Assembly: GCF_937616625.2 (NCBI RefSeq)
Contig: NC_065570.1
Location: forward strand, 68,971,665 to 69,035,664
From: Mercurialis annua
Taxonomy: Eukaryota > Streptophyta > Magnoliopsida > Malpighiales > Euphorbiaceae
Length of the DNA: 64,000 nucleotides
Direction of reading: 5' to 3'
Shown here: in pieces, positions 1-11,552 of the stretch
How positions within the stretch are numbered: the stretch's first letter is position 1
Layout of the letters: the number at the start of each line of letters is the position of its first letter
Made by a program: the position numbers and the translations under genes
The notes under the pieces: model-generated
What the model saw: only the letters and a program-made list of their open reading frames with translations
Databases searched by the model: none
What the model was told of the DNA's origin: nothing

Positions 1-3000
1 TCAGTTTGATTATATCTTTATCAAACTGCAACAATCAGAAGAATACTTGATATATATGAAGAAGTTATTTTTTGAGCATTGTACTTAGTTTTTGTAGAGA
101 TACCTGCAAACATATATACTTTGGCAGGAATCAAAAAATTCTACATCTCTTACAAGAGATAGGAATATGCTGAGGAGCTTAGACAAATTTAGAGAAGTAC
201 ATGTACAAATAGGAGTATGCGCCGGGCGAATCGATAGTAGAAATAATCCATAAAATTTTAAAGAAAATAAAAAATAAATCAAATGAAAAGATAAAATTCA
301 ATTAGGTCGGGTTTTCGGTTAAAAAAAACATAAGAATAAGTTTTCTTTTTATTTTAAAAATAAAAAATTTAAGAGATATTAAATTTAAATTAAATTGTTT
401 ATCACACGTTTCAATCATTTGAACGCATAAACAAATTATATTATTTTTAGAAAAATTATATTAAATATAGTTCGGTTGTTTATTTCAATTTTGAAATTGA
501 AAACCAAATAAAATTAAAATTATAAAAAATGTATAACAAATAAATCGAATTAACCATTTTATTTATTTGATTCTATTTGATTTGATTTTTTTTTTATCAT
601 TTCGGTCCGTTCCCAAGTGATGCTGTATTAATTTATTAATCAGCTAGGTTTTCACATTCATACAGTCTAGTGATCTAAGGATGAGCATCTTGTTTAATTT
701 TTGGCAGAAATAGACAGCATACAAAAGTTGAATAAAGAAAAGATTGCATCAACGGTTTGAATAATTTAGTTGATTTCCTTCAAGAATACGTTTGCAAAGT
801 TGTTAGATTGTACACATAGAAATTGCTGTTTGAATTAGTCTTAATAGGTATATACATGCATGCATGAGCGAGCCAATTTATGAAATACAATAATAATTTA
901 TATCTTATATGTATTGAAAAAAGTTAAAATTCAATTTAATCCTTAAACTTATATTTTTAATATGAATAAATAAAAATTATATTACTATGAGATTTAATAA
1001 TTTAATGACTTCATTTTAAGTTTTTAAAATTATTAACATTTTTTTTTGAAAAATTCAATTTTTTTGTTTTTTAGTTATGAAACAAATGAAATGGAATTGA
1101 AATTTGACTTTTTATTTAAATTATTTGGTTTAGGTGACTAAAACCAAAACTGAACGGAAGGAATAAAATGTTATCGGAAACAAAAATAAAAGAGTATATC
1201 ATTTAATTTTTAAATAAGACGGATTAAAATATCAACGATAACATATGTTGGGCCTGATAGTATTTGCTCTAAAACATATAAATAATATAAAAATAATACG
1301 GACTAAGATACTTCTAGATAAAATTGATCGTAGCACAGCGGAGGAAAATAACTTGATTAGGAAGATGGATGAACCGATTTTGCGGCAAAAGTTTAGTGAA
1401 TATATCTACTAGCTGTAGGATTGAGCACAGTTCGGTTCGATTTGGTGTACAAATTGCCAGAATTCCTACAAAATTTAAAACCAAATTTTATAATTGGTCT
1501 ACGGTTTTTTCGGTTCTTCAGAGAATAACAGCAGTTTAAATTACTAAACCAATTAATCGTATAGTAAAAGAATTGATTTCAAAGTTCTCTCTCTAAATTT
1601 TTTTATTTTACCTTCTCTCTAAAAAAATTCACTTTTCATCTTCATCTTTTGAAAGGTGGAAGAAAGTAATTTTCTGATTTTAATCGGAAAATATTTTCTC
1701 TTAGCCCATGATATTATTTATCTTATGGTTGATAATCTGTGATCAATAAATCTCTTCGATAGGAAGTGTATCTATCCGATTTGAATTTTATAGTGTTTAA
1801 ATAAACTTATATGGTTTTATTTTAAGTTTGTAGTGTGATTTATTAGATCATTCAAAAAAAATTAGTGTTTGTTCGGACTTTAGATTTAAGTTCTTGTAAA
1901 TTTAAAAAATTGAAAGATTTATCAATCTAATTTTTTATAATCTCGTTGAAGATGATGATCGGATATACAAGGTTTCAACGGAATAAGCAAATCGTCGGTC
2001 TAATCGGAAGAAGTTAAATCAGAATACCTCGTCCCAACGAAACCTTATTCATCGTTGAGTCAATTTTGTTGGACCCATGTGTAGATTTTGCTTGCTTTCG
2101 ATTCAATATTCGTCACAGAATTATTCTATCTTTTTTTTTTCAAAAAGAAACTCCAAATATCTAACGGATAATGGATAATGTGAAAAGGCGTACAATTGTT
2201 ATGTTCAACAGATGTAAAAGGTAACTAACAATCAAAAGACATGAATGAATCACTAATTGAAATCACTATTCTATAAACGGTTTTGAAATGTGGGTTTAAT
2301 GAAGAAAGTTAGTCTTGAGTGTTGGTCGAAGGTGGTACTCTTGCCGCACAATTTGAAAATTTAAAATAATCTTTAAAAATCAAAAAATAATTATTGGTTT
2401 TTTTACCTAAGACAATAACTATCGTTTTTTTCTTAATAGGAAAACGGAAAACTAATACTACTATTATACACGAAACATCATAACACGACTCCTTAATTAA
2501 ATTGTCTTGCTTATGGAAGACAAGTCTCCTTAACACGATGGTGTTAAATTATTATTCTTCAAAATAATATTATAAAATAAACTTAATAATAAAATTAAAA
2601 CAATAAAATCTTATGATTTTTTTTTATATTCAAGCTTGTTTTAGAACATTAAGCATATGGCAACTTATTAAAAATAACTATGCTTAAAAACCATAGTTTT
2701 GTAATGGCACCAAAAATACAAAATAAATTATAAATTTTAGTAAATTTTATATTTGTTACAGATTTTTAGTTTTGGTTACTTAAAATATGGCCTTTTTTAA
2801 TTATAAAAAATTACATTTTTTAAAATATTTAATTATTTTTTTGATAAAAATAATGATATAAACAATGAAACAATAATATGATAAATTATAGTTCAATGTT
2901 TATGTTATTATTAACTTTATCAAAAATTATTAATATTCCCAATTATAAAAAATTTATAATTTATATTTTAAATTATTAAAATAAAAAAATTATATTAAAA

Positions 3001-3487
3001 TAATAAAGCATGCTAATGTTTAAAAATCTAAAATTGTTGGTGTAAATATATTTTTTTACAAAAAAAATCACCGAACACTTAAACAATTTTCATTTAACAC
3101 TTTACTTTTTTTTCTTTGTCCGCTTTGTATGAAAAATATATCGAAAATATATATGCAATATATTTTTACAATGTCAGATTTGTAGCTATTATTTTTTATA
3201 GATAAATACAAAAATGTATAAAATATTAATAAAAAATTAAATTTAGAATGTATTTTTAAAAATTACATTTTTTTAATAATTTTACGGTTAATCCAAAGAC
3301 ATGATCCATAGATTAGGTGGCAAATGGGGGGCAGCTGCAGTCCATTTTCAATATGCGGACCATTTCCGGACTTTTTCATCAAATCTACCTATTTATACAA
3401 TAAAGTTTAATTTAGATTTTCTTACTACTGAAAATTTCGAATTGATTGATCGCTTTTTTCTTTTGTTTACTTAGTCATACAATATTA
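1..3487. other. Gene-free AT-rich left edge
   Basis: No coding region with splice logic or a recognisable protein was found on either strand. Short open frames here are of chance length for such AT-rich DNA. Positions 280-600 and 1419-1560 carry scattered GTTCGGTT/AACCGAA-type words like those of the hAT element at 4.7 kb, so they may be decayed relatives. Positions 1183-1252 resemble stretches near 6588-6663 and 39872-39952 and are probably one end of a dispersed repeat. Confidence 0.5.
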
Positions 3488-3496
3488 TAGAAAAAA

Positions 3497-4000
3497 GGCC
3501 TAATGTCTTAAAAATCCCGATCTTTTAGCCCCTTTTTAATCATACTCTGACGTTGAAAATTTGTCAATTTTACCCTATTTTGCATTTTTGTGTTTCAATT
3601 GTACCCTGAAAAATTAAATTAACATCTTTTGCGTTTGGAAATTTGTTTAAAACATTCTCCATGTCTCGCATATATTGATTGTATATTTTTAAAATTTATT
3701 TAAATTTAGTTAAATTAATTAATAATTTAAATTAGTGTTAATTTGATTATGGTTTTTAGTTAGTTTTTAAAAATAAAGGACTTATTTGTACTTTTTTGAA
3801 TAAAAAAGAATTTAATTTCATGTTTAGACTTAATTAATTGAATCATTTCATCATTTAAGTAAAAAAAATTAACAAAAATTAAAATATTGGGGTACAATTG
3901 AAAACGGAAAATTTAAAAATGGATAAAATTGACAAATTTTCAACGTCGAGGTGGAATTGGAAAAAAGTTTAAAGGTGAGTGGTTTTTGAGTGATTAGGCC
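3497..4000. mobile_element. MITE, Mutator-like, 9-bp target duplication (copy A)
   Basis: A 504 bp non-coding element begins GGCCTAAT and ends ATTAGGCC. Its first and last roughly 110 bp are imperfect inverted repeats of each other. It is flanked by a perfect 9 bp direct repeat, TAGAAAAAA, at 3488-3496 and 4001-4009. Target duplications of 9 bp with long inverted ends are typical of non-autonomous Mutator (MULE) elements. The arms resemble those at 20489 and 27750. No transposase sequence is present. Confidence 0.85.
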
Positions 4001-4106
4001 TAGAAAAAAAAACTACAAGACAAAATTTTGAATATTTCTTTAATAATGCATTTATACAAATATTCATGCTCGCTTTAATAATGGAAAAACTAATACTATG
4101 AAGTGT

Positions 4107-4296
4107 CCTGAACGAATTTCAACTACACGAGAATATTCTTAAATATTTCATATTTAGACTAATTCCAATTCGAGTCGGGTAGGTCTCTTGCGGGAGGAAA
4201 AGTTTTGACTTCAAATTTTAAACGGCTGTACGATTCACCCGCAATCTCACTTAAGTCAGGCGAGCGCCGTATCAACTCACATGTGCCTTGATACTA
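4107..4296 (-). mobile_element. tRNA-derived SINE (family II), degenerate
   Basis: Read on the minus strand, this stretch has a GTGAGTTGATACGGCG start resembling a Pol III A box, then a B-box-like GCGGGTGAATCG, then a non-tRNA body. The same order and much of the same body recur at 25613-25797, also on the minus strand, which supports a dispersed SINE family rather than a tRNA gene. The acceptor stem does not pair convincingly. Ends are approximate and no target duplication was seen. Confidence 0.55.
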
Positions 4297-4680
4297 TGGA
4301 AAGACTAAATAAGGCAAAAGATAATAATATAAATTCGAACTTTTAATCAGTATCTAAAAATATATATAATTTAATTCTCAAATATATCAAACTGATATCA
4401 AGAATGCATTTTCAAAATGATCTCGAAAAGATTAAGAAAAAATCCCGAATACCCTTATTATATTAAGAAGAATGTTTAACTACAATTTTAAATATAATAA
4501 AATTTGGAAAAAAAATAACTTGACAAAATAAGTGTAAAATCACCATTAACATTTGTAGAAAAATGCAGGAGTGGTTAGATAGAATGATTGCAAATCCATA
4601 TATGTGGCTACTTTTTGGAAAAGAAAAAAATTATAAGGAATCTTTAAATATCTTTCATCTTTTTGACAAAAACTCTAGAT

Positions 4681-5236
4681 TAGGGCTGTGCAAAAACCGA
4701 ACCAAACCGAACCGTTTCACCGAACCGAACCGAAATTACAATTACGGTTCGGTTATTTGGTGACTATGGTTCGGTTCGGTTTGTAATTAGGTAAAAGTTT
4801 GGTGTTCGGTTTTCGGTTCGGTTTGAGCATTTTAAAAACCGAAAAAACCGAAAAACCGAACAATTAATAAAAAAATAAAAATATATATATTAATATATAT
4901 AAATTTATATTTTTTTGATTTAATATTTTAATTATAGTTGATATATAAGTTAATAAACTTCATATAACATATAATTATACTAATAACTATATAAAAATAT
5001 TTATTAGACACTTATTATTTAATATTAGAATTTATTTTATGATAAAAAAATTAAAAAATGAAGAAAGTAAAAAATTTCGGTTTTTCACCGAACCAAACCG
5101 AACTTTTCGGTTCGGTTTGGTGTAAGCCAAAATTAGAATTCGGTCCGGTTCGGTTTGTGATTTTTAACAAACTTCGGTGTTCGGTTTGTTCGGTTCGGTG
5201 ACCGAACCGACCGAACTAACCGAACGCACAGCCCTA
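4681..5236. mobile_element. hAT-type MITE with 8-bp target duplication
   Basis: The element starts TAGGGCTGTGCAAAAACC and ends GCACAGCCCTA, inverted to each other. It is flanked by a perfect 8 bp direct repeat, CTCTAGAT, at 4673-4680 and 5237-5244. An 8 bp duplication with TAGGG termini fits the hAT superfamily. Both subterminal regions are packed with CCGAAC/GTTCGG words. The AT-rich centre has no coding capacity, so it must be moved by a transposase supplied elsewhere. Confidence 0.9.
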
Positions 5237-5537
5237 CTCTAGATTGTTTATATTTCTGTAAGGATTTTAACCATGACTACATAGGATCTAGTTGGTTGAA
5301 AAATGTCTGAAGAGATACAAATTAAATTATAAAATCTTTGTTATTCTCTTTGAAAATAGTCAGTTCGAATATCATGATTTGATTGTGATTTAATTCAGTT
5401 TAGACTGCGCTATAATATTAATACAGATGTTACCAAGAATTTATTTTTGAATTGAATTCATGACCTTTCTTATGTTAAAATCAGATGCAGCGGTTACCAT
5501 TAAATCAGAAGGTATAACTATTAATTATGATATATTT

Positions 5538-6064
5538 TAGGGATGGCAATGAAAATTTCTATTTTCCGTGCAGACATGCTTTTAATGGGGCGGAAATTCT
5601 CTATCAATTATCTCCATAGATACAGGGATGGAGAAAAATCATTTTCCGTCCAAGGAGATGGAGAGGGGACGGGGAGCATAGTCCCCACTCCATAAGAATT
5701 TCCATCCCCGTCTTTATGGACTCCCAAATTTATGTTTGTATATATTTTATATTATATTATAGTTTTTAATATTATTATTCATAATTTTAAATAATTTAAT
5801 TTAATTTTTTATTAATTTATATTTAATTATAAATATATAATATCATAAAAGATAATAATATTTTTTATAATAATTTATTTAAAAATGTTTCATAAAAATA
5901 AAAAGATTATTTATATGTTATATTAAATTATATGAAGAACTGAAATTTTTATGGAGTTTGAGACGGAAATAGTTTCATCCCCATCAATTAAATGAGAATA
6001 ATGATAGAAATTTTCTACAGAAGTGGAAATGGGGATGACTTCTCCGTCTCCATTGCCATCCCTA
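5538..6064. mobile_element. hAT-like MITE (GGGATGGCAATG termini)
   Basis: Termini TAGGGATGGCAATG and CATTGCCATCCCTA are perfect inverted repeats. Inside them are further inverted GGGGATGG/CCATCCCC words. The flanking 8-mers ATATATTT (5530-5537) and ATACAATT (6065-6072) match at 6 of 8 positions, which fits an old hAT target duplication. No open frame of note lies inside. Confidence 0.75.
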
Positions 6065-7119
6065 ATACAATTTTTTTTTCCAGAGATGAATGTCATAGTT
6101 TGATTATAATTTGATCCAACTTGACCTCCGTCATATGATTATTTGATACCACTTGAAACGACAACTTTTAATCCTAAATTATTATTATTTTTCTTTATTT
6201 TAATGTGTATACATTTATTTTTATTTTATGAACTTCTTGCTTTTTTATCCTTTTATTTTTTTTATGCATACAAAAAGAAAAGTTATTAATCCCACGATTC
6301 TTTACAAAATCTTTTTATAAATTTAATTTACTACTACTTTTTATTTATAGAGTGGCCTACTACCATAAACAAAACTTTGATAAGTATTGTTTTCATTAAC
6401 CTAACAAGTATAACAGCGCCAATGTGAGAAAAGTAACACAAATTAAATTGGATTTATTAAGCTATTGAGTCTCAAGAAAATATAATTATTATTTATACTT
6501 GTGTCAAAAATATAGAACCAAATTAAAATTTAATTTATTTAGTTAAGTCTTTTGACTAATTAGTTAATTAAAATCAAAAATAGATGATGAGAATAAAAAT
6601 GGACCGTAACATTTGATTTTCAAATAAGGGAAATGAAACAATGACTTATAATATATGTGGGAGATTTTAAAATAATTTTCTTTTAAATTATTAAAGAATA
6701 ATTAAGATAACCTTTCAATTGCGAAATTTTTTATTTCTCAATATATCAACAAATGTATTTTTCGTCTCTCTTGTTTCTTTATTTATTTATTTCTTTTTTA
6801 ATAATGAGAAAGCGGTCATAAATTTTTATCGTATCGTTTATTTTGTTTAGTGACTTTTATAAAAATAGATGTGAGGAAATTGAAATTTTAATTCCAACTC
6901 ATAAACCCAACAATCATCACATTAAATCTGTATTATTAAAAACCTGTATTATTAGAATTAATTGTGAGTCACATGGACCACATCAAATTTAGAAATTAAT
7001 CTAGAGAAAACTACACTCTATGACTCAGCTTTCTCAAACTTTATATTAGTGACCCAAACATAATTCTTGTGCAACTATCTTTTTTCTTTAAATGTTTACA
7101 TTTTGTAGTTCATTAATAT

Positions 7120-7473
7120 GAAAAAAGGGTCAACACGCCTCCTGAACTTGTAACACAGGGTCATTTAACCCAGTTTTAACTTGTTTGAGCAACTAACCCC
7201 AAAACTCTTCATTTTTTGGTCAGATAATCCTATAATTTATTTTTTTATTGCAAAAAATAAATTTAGAATAATTTTATCGCAACAATTATAAAATATTTTA
7301 ATTTCTATTTCGCATTACTCATCTCCGATTTGTATTTTACGCGTTTTAAAAATACAATTATGGAGTTATTTGACCCAAGAATGAAGAGTTTTGGGGTTAG
7401 TTGCTCAAATAAGTTAAAATTGGGTTAAATGATCCTCTATCACAAGTTTAGGGGGTGCGTTGACCCTTTGTTC
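7120..7473. mobile_element. Palindromic MITE
   Basis: Two arms of roughly 110 bp are inverted copies of each other. The left arm carries GGGTCAACACGCCTCCTGAA; the right arm ends with the complement of a close variant. TTAATAT lies directly outside both ends (7113-7119 and 7474-7480), a possible 7 bp target duplication. There is no coding capacity. Confidence 0.65.
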
Positions 7474-7552
7474 TTAATATTTTAGTCCTAGCTTACCTCA
7501 CTATGAGGTTAGAGTTTAGAGGTTAGGAATTAGAAATTAGAGCTTATGGGTT

Positions 7553-7688
7553 AAGTGGTGGTCAAAGGTGGTGGGTGGTGGTTAGCGGTGGTGGATGGTG
7601 ATTAGCGGCGGTGGTCAGCTGGTTGGAGGTAATGACTGTGGTGGTCGACATCTTGAAGGTAGTGGCATGCGGTGGTCAAAGATGGCGA
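7553..7688. repeat. G-rich GGTGGT-type low-complexity tract
   Basis: About 135 bp of imperfect GGTGGT/GGTGGTTAGC-like units stand out sharply in G content from the surrounding AT-rich DNA. No continuous open frame or known protein was seen in it. It may be a decayed simple repeat. Confidence 0.6.
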
Positions 7689-7786
7689 CCGAAGTTTAAA
7701 ATAAGTTATTACAATACGAACTTGTATTCTTCTAGCGAGTTATTTTATGATCTTCCACTAAATTGAAAGCCTGTTATTTTCAATTT

Positions 7787-7788
<2 letters not shown>

Positions 7789-7830
<42 letters not shown>

Positions 7831-7833
7831 CTC

Positions 7834-7871
<38 letters not shown>

Positions 7872-7880
7872 TAGAGAGAC
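7789..7880. repeat. Compound (AT)n-(CT)n-(AT)n-(GA)n microsatellite
   Basis: A run of AT dinucleotides is followed by CTCTCTCT, more AT, then a GA run ending near 7880. The CT and GA blocks flank an AT loop and are complementary, so the tract can fold into a hairpin. The open frame crossing it (repeated Tyr-Ile) is only a product of the repeat. Confidence 0.9.
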
Positions 7881-8407
7881 TAATGAAATGTCGACACCTG
7901 TCAATAAATTTTAAAATTATGTATAAATATGGAATTATAAAAAAAATTAAATATAAGCTGAAAATAAATTTATCTAAATTATATTGAATGGAAATTTTAT
8001 ATAATTTTTTTAATAAACTGATAACAGATTTAAAGTAAAGTTAGTCTAACTAAAATAATATGATAAAAATTATAAGGCCAGAGATAAATTTATAAAAAAA
8101 ATTAAAATCTTGTAAACTAATTAAAATTTTATTAAAAATAACTAAATTTAAACTTAAAATAAATAAATTGAAATTTTATTGAAAACAAATTATATGTAAA
8201 TTTAAAATAAACTAATATGAAATAATTTTTTAGCAAATTAATTAGAATAGTTGCTTGGGCCAATAAAATTCTACCTGATGGAGAGATTGTTGGAGAAGTG
8301 ACATAACTTCATATTTTATACTACAAAATCAATAAGACTAAAAAAAAAATACTGTTTTGGAAAATAATTTTTGGGTATATTAAAAGTCGAATTTATGCTT
8401 ATGGAAA

Positions 8408-8810
8408 TTATTGAATAATAAAAAAGGTAGAAGGTACAATAAAAATTTCGATTTTTTTTAAAAAATACAGATCAACACTTTTATTTTTTTAGGCACAATT
8501 AAATCTTCATGTCTTTAAAATTGAACAATTAAACTCTTGTGGTTTTATAATCGAACAAATAAACCCCTTTTTATTTACTTTTGGAACTTATTCTCTCAAA
8601 TTTTCGGTAAATATTTTAAACATTAAAATTATTTTTAAACTTTTATCTTATATGATTATGTGAGACATGTCAGCCATTAACGAGTGTTTCTAATGATGTT
8701 GGACGAAGGGGGTTATTAATTTGTTCTTAGAGGACTTAATTATATCCAAAAAGTATAAAATGGCTCATATGTATTTTTGTAAAACCTACTAGGATTTTTT
8801 TATATCTTTT
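8408..8810. mobile_element. Probable degenerate palindromic MITE
   Basis: The left part and the reverse complement of the right part share the same succession of words, including GGCACAATTAAAT against GGATATAATTAAGT. Identity is moderate and the ends and target duplication are unresolved. Nothing coding is seen. Confidence 0.45.
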
Positions 8811-9693
8811 GTCAATAAAAAATAAAATGAAAAGTTAAAAACTCAAAATTCTGTGTAGTAATGGCCGGACATTGCTAAATATGTCAAGAACTATAGACAA
8901 AAATATAATATATAACTAATGATCGCAAAGAAGTACAAATCTATGATGATTATTAAAAAGAGAAGGTACGAAACTAAAATGACACATATGTATTATTTTT
9001 ATACGAAGGCTGAGATTACCACATAAAACGAAAATTTGGCATTTTGCTTAATATATTTCTTGGAAAAACTAAATAAAAGGGTCATAAATTAACTTTATCA
9101 AAAAAGACATATTATTTGGTTACAATACGAGAGGAAGTTTCTATTCTCTAATCTGAAAGTGGGTATAAAAAATTGACTTTTTAGGCTAACTTTGCTAATT
9201 AAAAGTTGTATTTGTTAGATTTTGATTAATTCCGGATGTGTTAGTTGCCAATAAAATCACAAATCCTAACATATTTTACGATTGTATAATACCAATTTTT
9301 AATTTTAATAATTCCAAACATTATTTTTATTTTTTGACAATTCAAAACATAAACTTTTAATTTTTAATATGTTTTTACTGTGATGTGGACGTCAGGAATA
9401 TATTGAAAATTCCTATCTTTCTGTCTATACAAAACCCAAAATATATCATTAATCCAATTTGTATGTTTTGAATGATTAGAACATTAAAATAGGTGTCTGA
9501 AATTTTATAAATTTACAAATTAATAAAAATAATTTATATATATATTATAAAATTTGGATTCAAAAAGTAACAAGTAATAAGTAAATTCATTAGTTCAAAC
9601 AATTAGATAAAATCTCAATAATAGTTTTATTAATTAGCTCTAATATCATATATGCAAATTTGAATTGTCTACCGAAATTAAAATGTAAATACA

Positions 9694-9801
9694 TTTTTTT
9701 TTTATAATTGGAGAAGGGGAAGCGCTTGTAGGAGAAAATTAACCCACGACCTTAACAGTTTGTTGTCCAGCACTTATACCATATAAGCTACAACTCGTTG
9801 G
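9694..9801 (-). mobile_element. tRNA-derived SINE (family I)
   Basis: On the minus strand the copy reads from an A-box-like segment (ATATGGTATAAGTGC) to a B-box-like segment and ends in an A-rich tail. It is flanked by 15 bp repeats matching at 14 positions: TAAAATGTAAATACA at 9679-9693, and the variant at 9802-9816. That is the mark of LINE-mediated SINE insertion. Close relatives lie at 40500, 47603, 37186 and 59632. Confidence 0.8.
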
Positions 9802-9876
9802 TAAAATGTGAATACATATAAATTTATTTTATTATATATTCAAATATATAATTTATATTAACAATAATAAAAAATA

Positions 9877-10181
9877 GGGTTAATGTCAAAAAAATCACAA
9901 ACTTTACACGTTTTCTCATTTTAATCACGTAATTTAAATTTTTTCATTTTCATACACGAACTACCACTTTTTCCAAATTCATGCACGGTGCTGACGTGGC
10001 ACTCATTTATTGGTGTAAAATGACCTCCACCTCAGCGAATTACACCAATGGAGTTGTGACACCTCAGCACCGTGCATAAATTTATGAAAAGTGGTAGTTC
10101 GTGCATGAAAATGAAAAAATTTAAACTATGTGATTAAAATAAGAAAACGCAGAATTTGGTGATTTTTTGAGCATTTAAGTC
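9877..10181. mobile_element. Palindromic MITE (copy B)
   Basis: Two arms of about 150 bp are inverted copies, so the element is nearly all palindrome and could form one long hairpin RNA. Termini are GGGTTAATGT and ACTTAAATGC-type. Flanking 9-mers TAAAAAATA and AAAAAAAAA match only partly, in a tract too simple to judge. The arms match those of the split element at 30598-31936. Confidence 0.75.
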
Positions 10182-10250
10182 AAAAAAAAATTATAGCAAG
10201 ACTTACAATTGTTGTCAAAGTCGTCAGGTTAATTGCAAACTACTGATGAT

Positions 10251-10588
10251 GGCTTAATATATAATTTGACCCCTGAACTTGTACCATTTTACCCATTTAA
10301 CCTCTAAACTTAACGTCTCACCTATCGAACCTCTGAACTTGTTAAATAATCCGATTTAACCCCTAAATTTGATAAATACGTAAATATTAAACCCTTACGT
10401 GCCACCTGTCACTTGAAACATTATAGAAGAAATTGTGTACGGAGGGGTTCAATATTTACGTTTTTATCAAGTTCAGGGGTCAAATCGAATTATTTGACTA
10501 GTTCAGAGGTTCGATAGAGGAGACGTTATGTTTAGGGGTTAGATGGGTAAAAGGGTACAAGTTCAGGGGTCAAACTATGTATTCAGCC
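10251..10588. mobile_element. MITE, Mutator-like, 10-bp target duplication (copy C)
   Basis: The element runs from GGCTTAATATATAATTTGAC to the inverted TATGTATTCAGCC. Arms of about 140 bp include the repeated words GACCCCTGAACTTG and CCTCTGAACTTGTT. A perfect 10 bp direct repeat, TACTGATGAT, flanks it at 10241-10250 and 10589-10598. A single arm of a relative lies at 28773. It is non-coding. Confidence 0.9.
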
Positions 10589-10939
10589 TACTGATGATTA
10601 CAAAACTAGAAGTTAAACCATCAATTATGTCAAGCTGTCTAGCAAAATTTGTCCTATTTATTCGGCTAGTTATGGCCCCCAAACAATGACTAGTTTTGTT
10701 CTTCTCAATTCAAACTATTAATTCGCTGAGTTGCATTATGTAATGTAATGGTTATGTTGTCACATTATATTAGTTTGAGAATAAATTATGTGCAGGTCCT
10801 TAAGGTATATTATAATTAACAGTTTGATACTTTTTATGTTAAAAGTCTATTTAATGGTCTCTCAGTTTTAATTCCATGAACATAGAGACCCTTCCGTTTA
10901 TTTGAGGGACTAGATTGTTTAACGGAAATAAAACTGAGG

Positions 10940-11050
10940 TACCACATCGTTTAAAAGTGAGTTACCAAATCGTTTAATAAAATTAAAAGTGAGTGACCAA
11001 ACCGTTCACGAAATTAAAAGTGGGATATCAAATCGTTTGAAAGTAAATGT
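10940..11050. repeat. Degenerate tandem repeat, about 33 bp period
   Basis: Units built around ACCAAATCGTTTA and AATTAAAAGTGAGTG recur about three to four times with substitutions and small indels. They lie in a broader region (10788-11110) with weak inverted symmetry, probably a decayed MITE whose subterminal repeats expanded. This lies downstream of the hydrolase gene. Confidence 0.55.
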
Positions 11051-11552
11051 TCAAATTAAAGTAGGAGACTAATAGTTAATGAAATTGAAGCTGAGGGACC
11101 ATGGCTTCAATTTATGCTTCAAATTCGTTCGTGAAAAAAATCACAAATCTTCCTTTCCTCCAATGCTAGACGACCCATTGGTTCACTGAGACAATAAATC
11201 GTTACATTTACTTCACTGCTACCACAAATTGGTTTGAAATGAAGAAAGAATTGTAGAATTAGGGTTGCCAGTGAAAGGAGATGAAGAGAGTAAGAGAAAC
11301 TAAGAAAATTAAATGTTAAAAAAAGTAACCCGTTATTTTGAAGTAAAAGGGTTAATATTAGGCTGATATGTTAAAAATATATGACATGGCAAATTCCGAT
11401 TAGAAAAGAGGGCCACGTTTGCAAAAAGAGGACATAAGGTGAATTTTTTTTTGAAGCTGAATGATCGAAATGAAAAAAAAAAATCTTCAGTAACTAAAAT
11501 GAAATTTTCTGAAAGTATAGTGATGGTCAATTACCCCATAATAATGATTTAG

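Noticed and set aside
7763..7987. 74 aa frame with repeated Tyr-Ile
   Set aside because: It is translation of a dinucleotide repeat.
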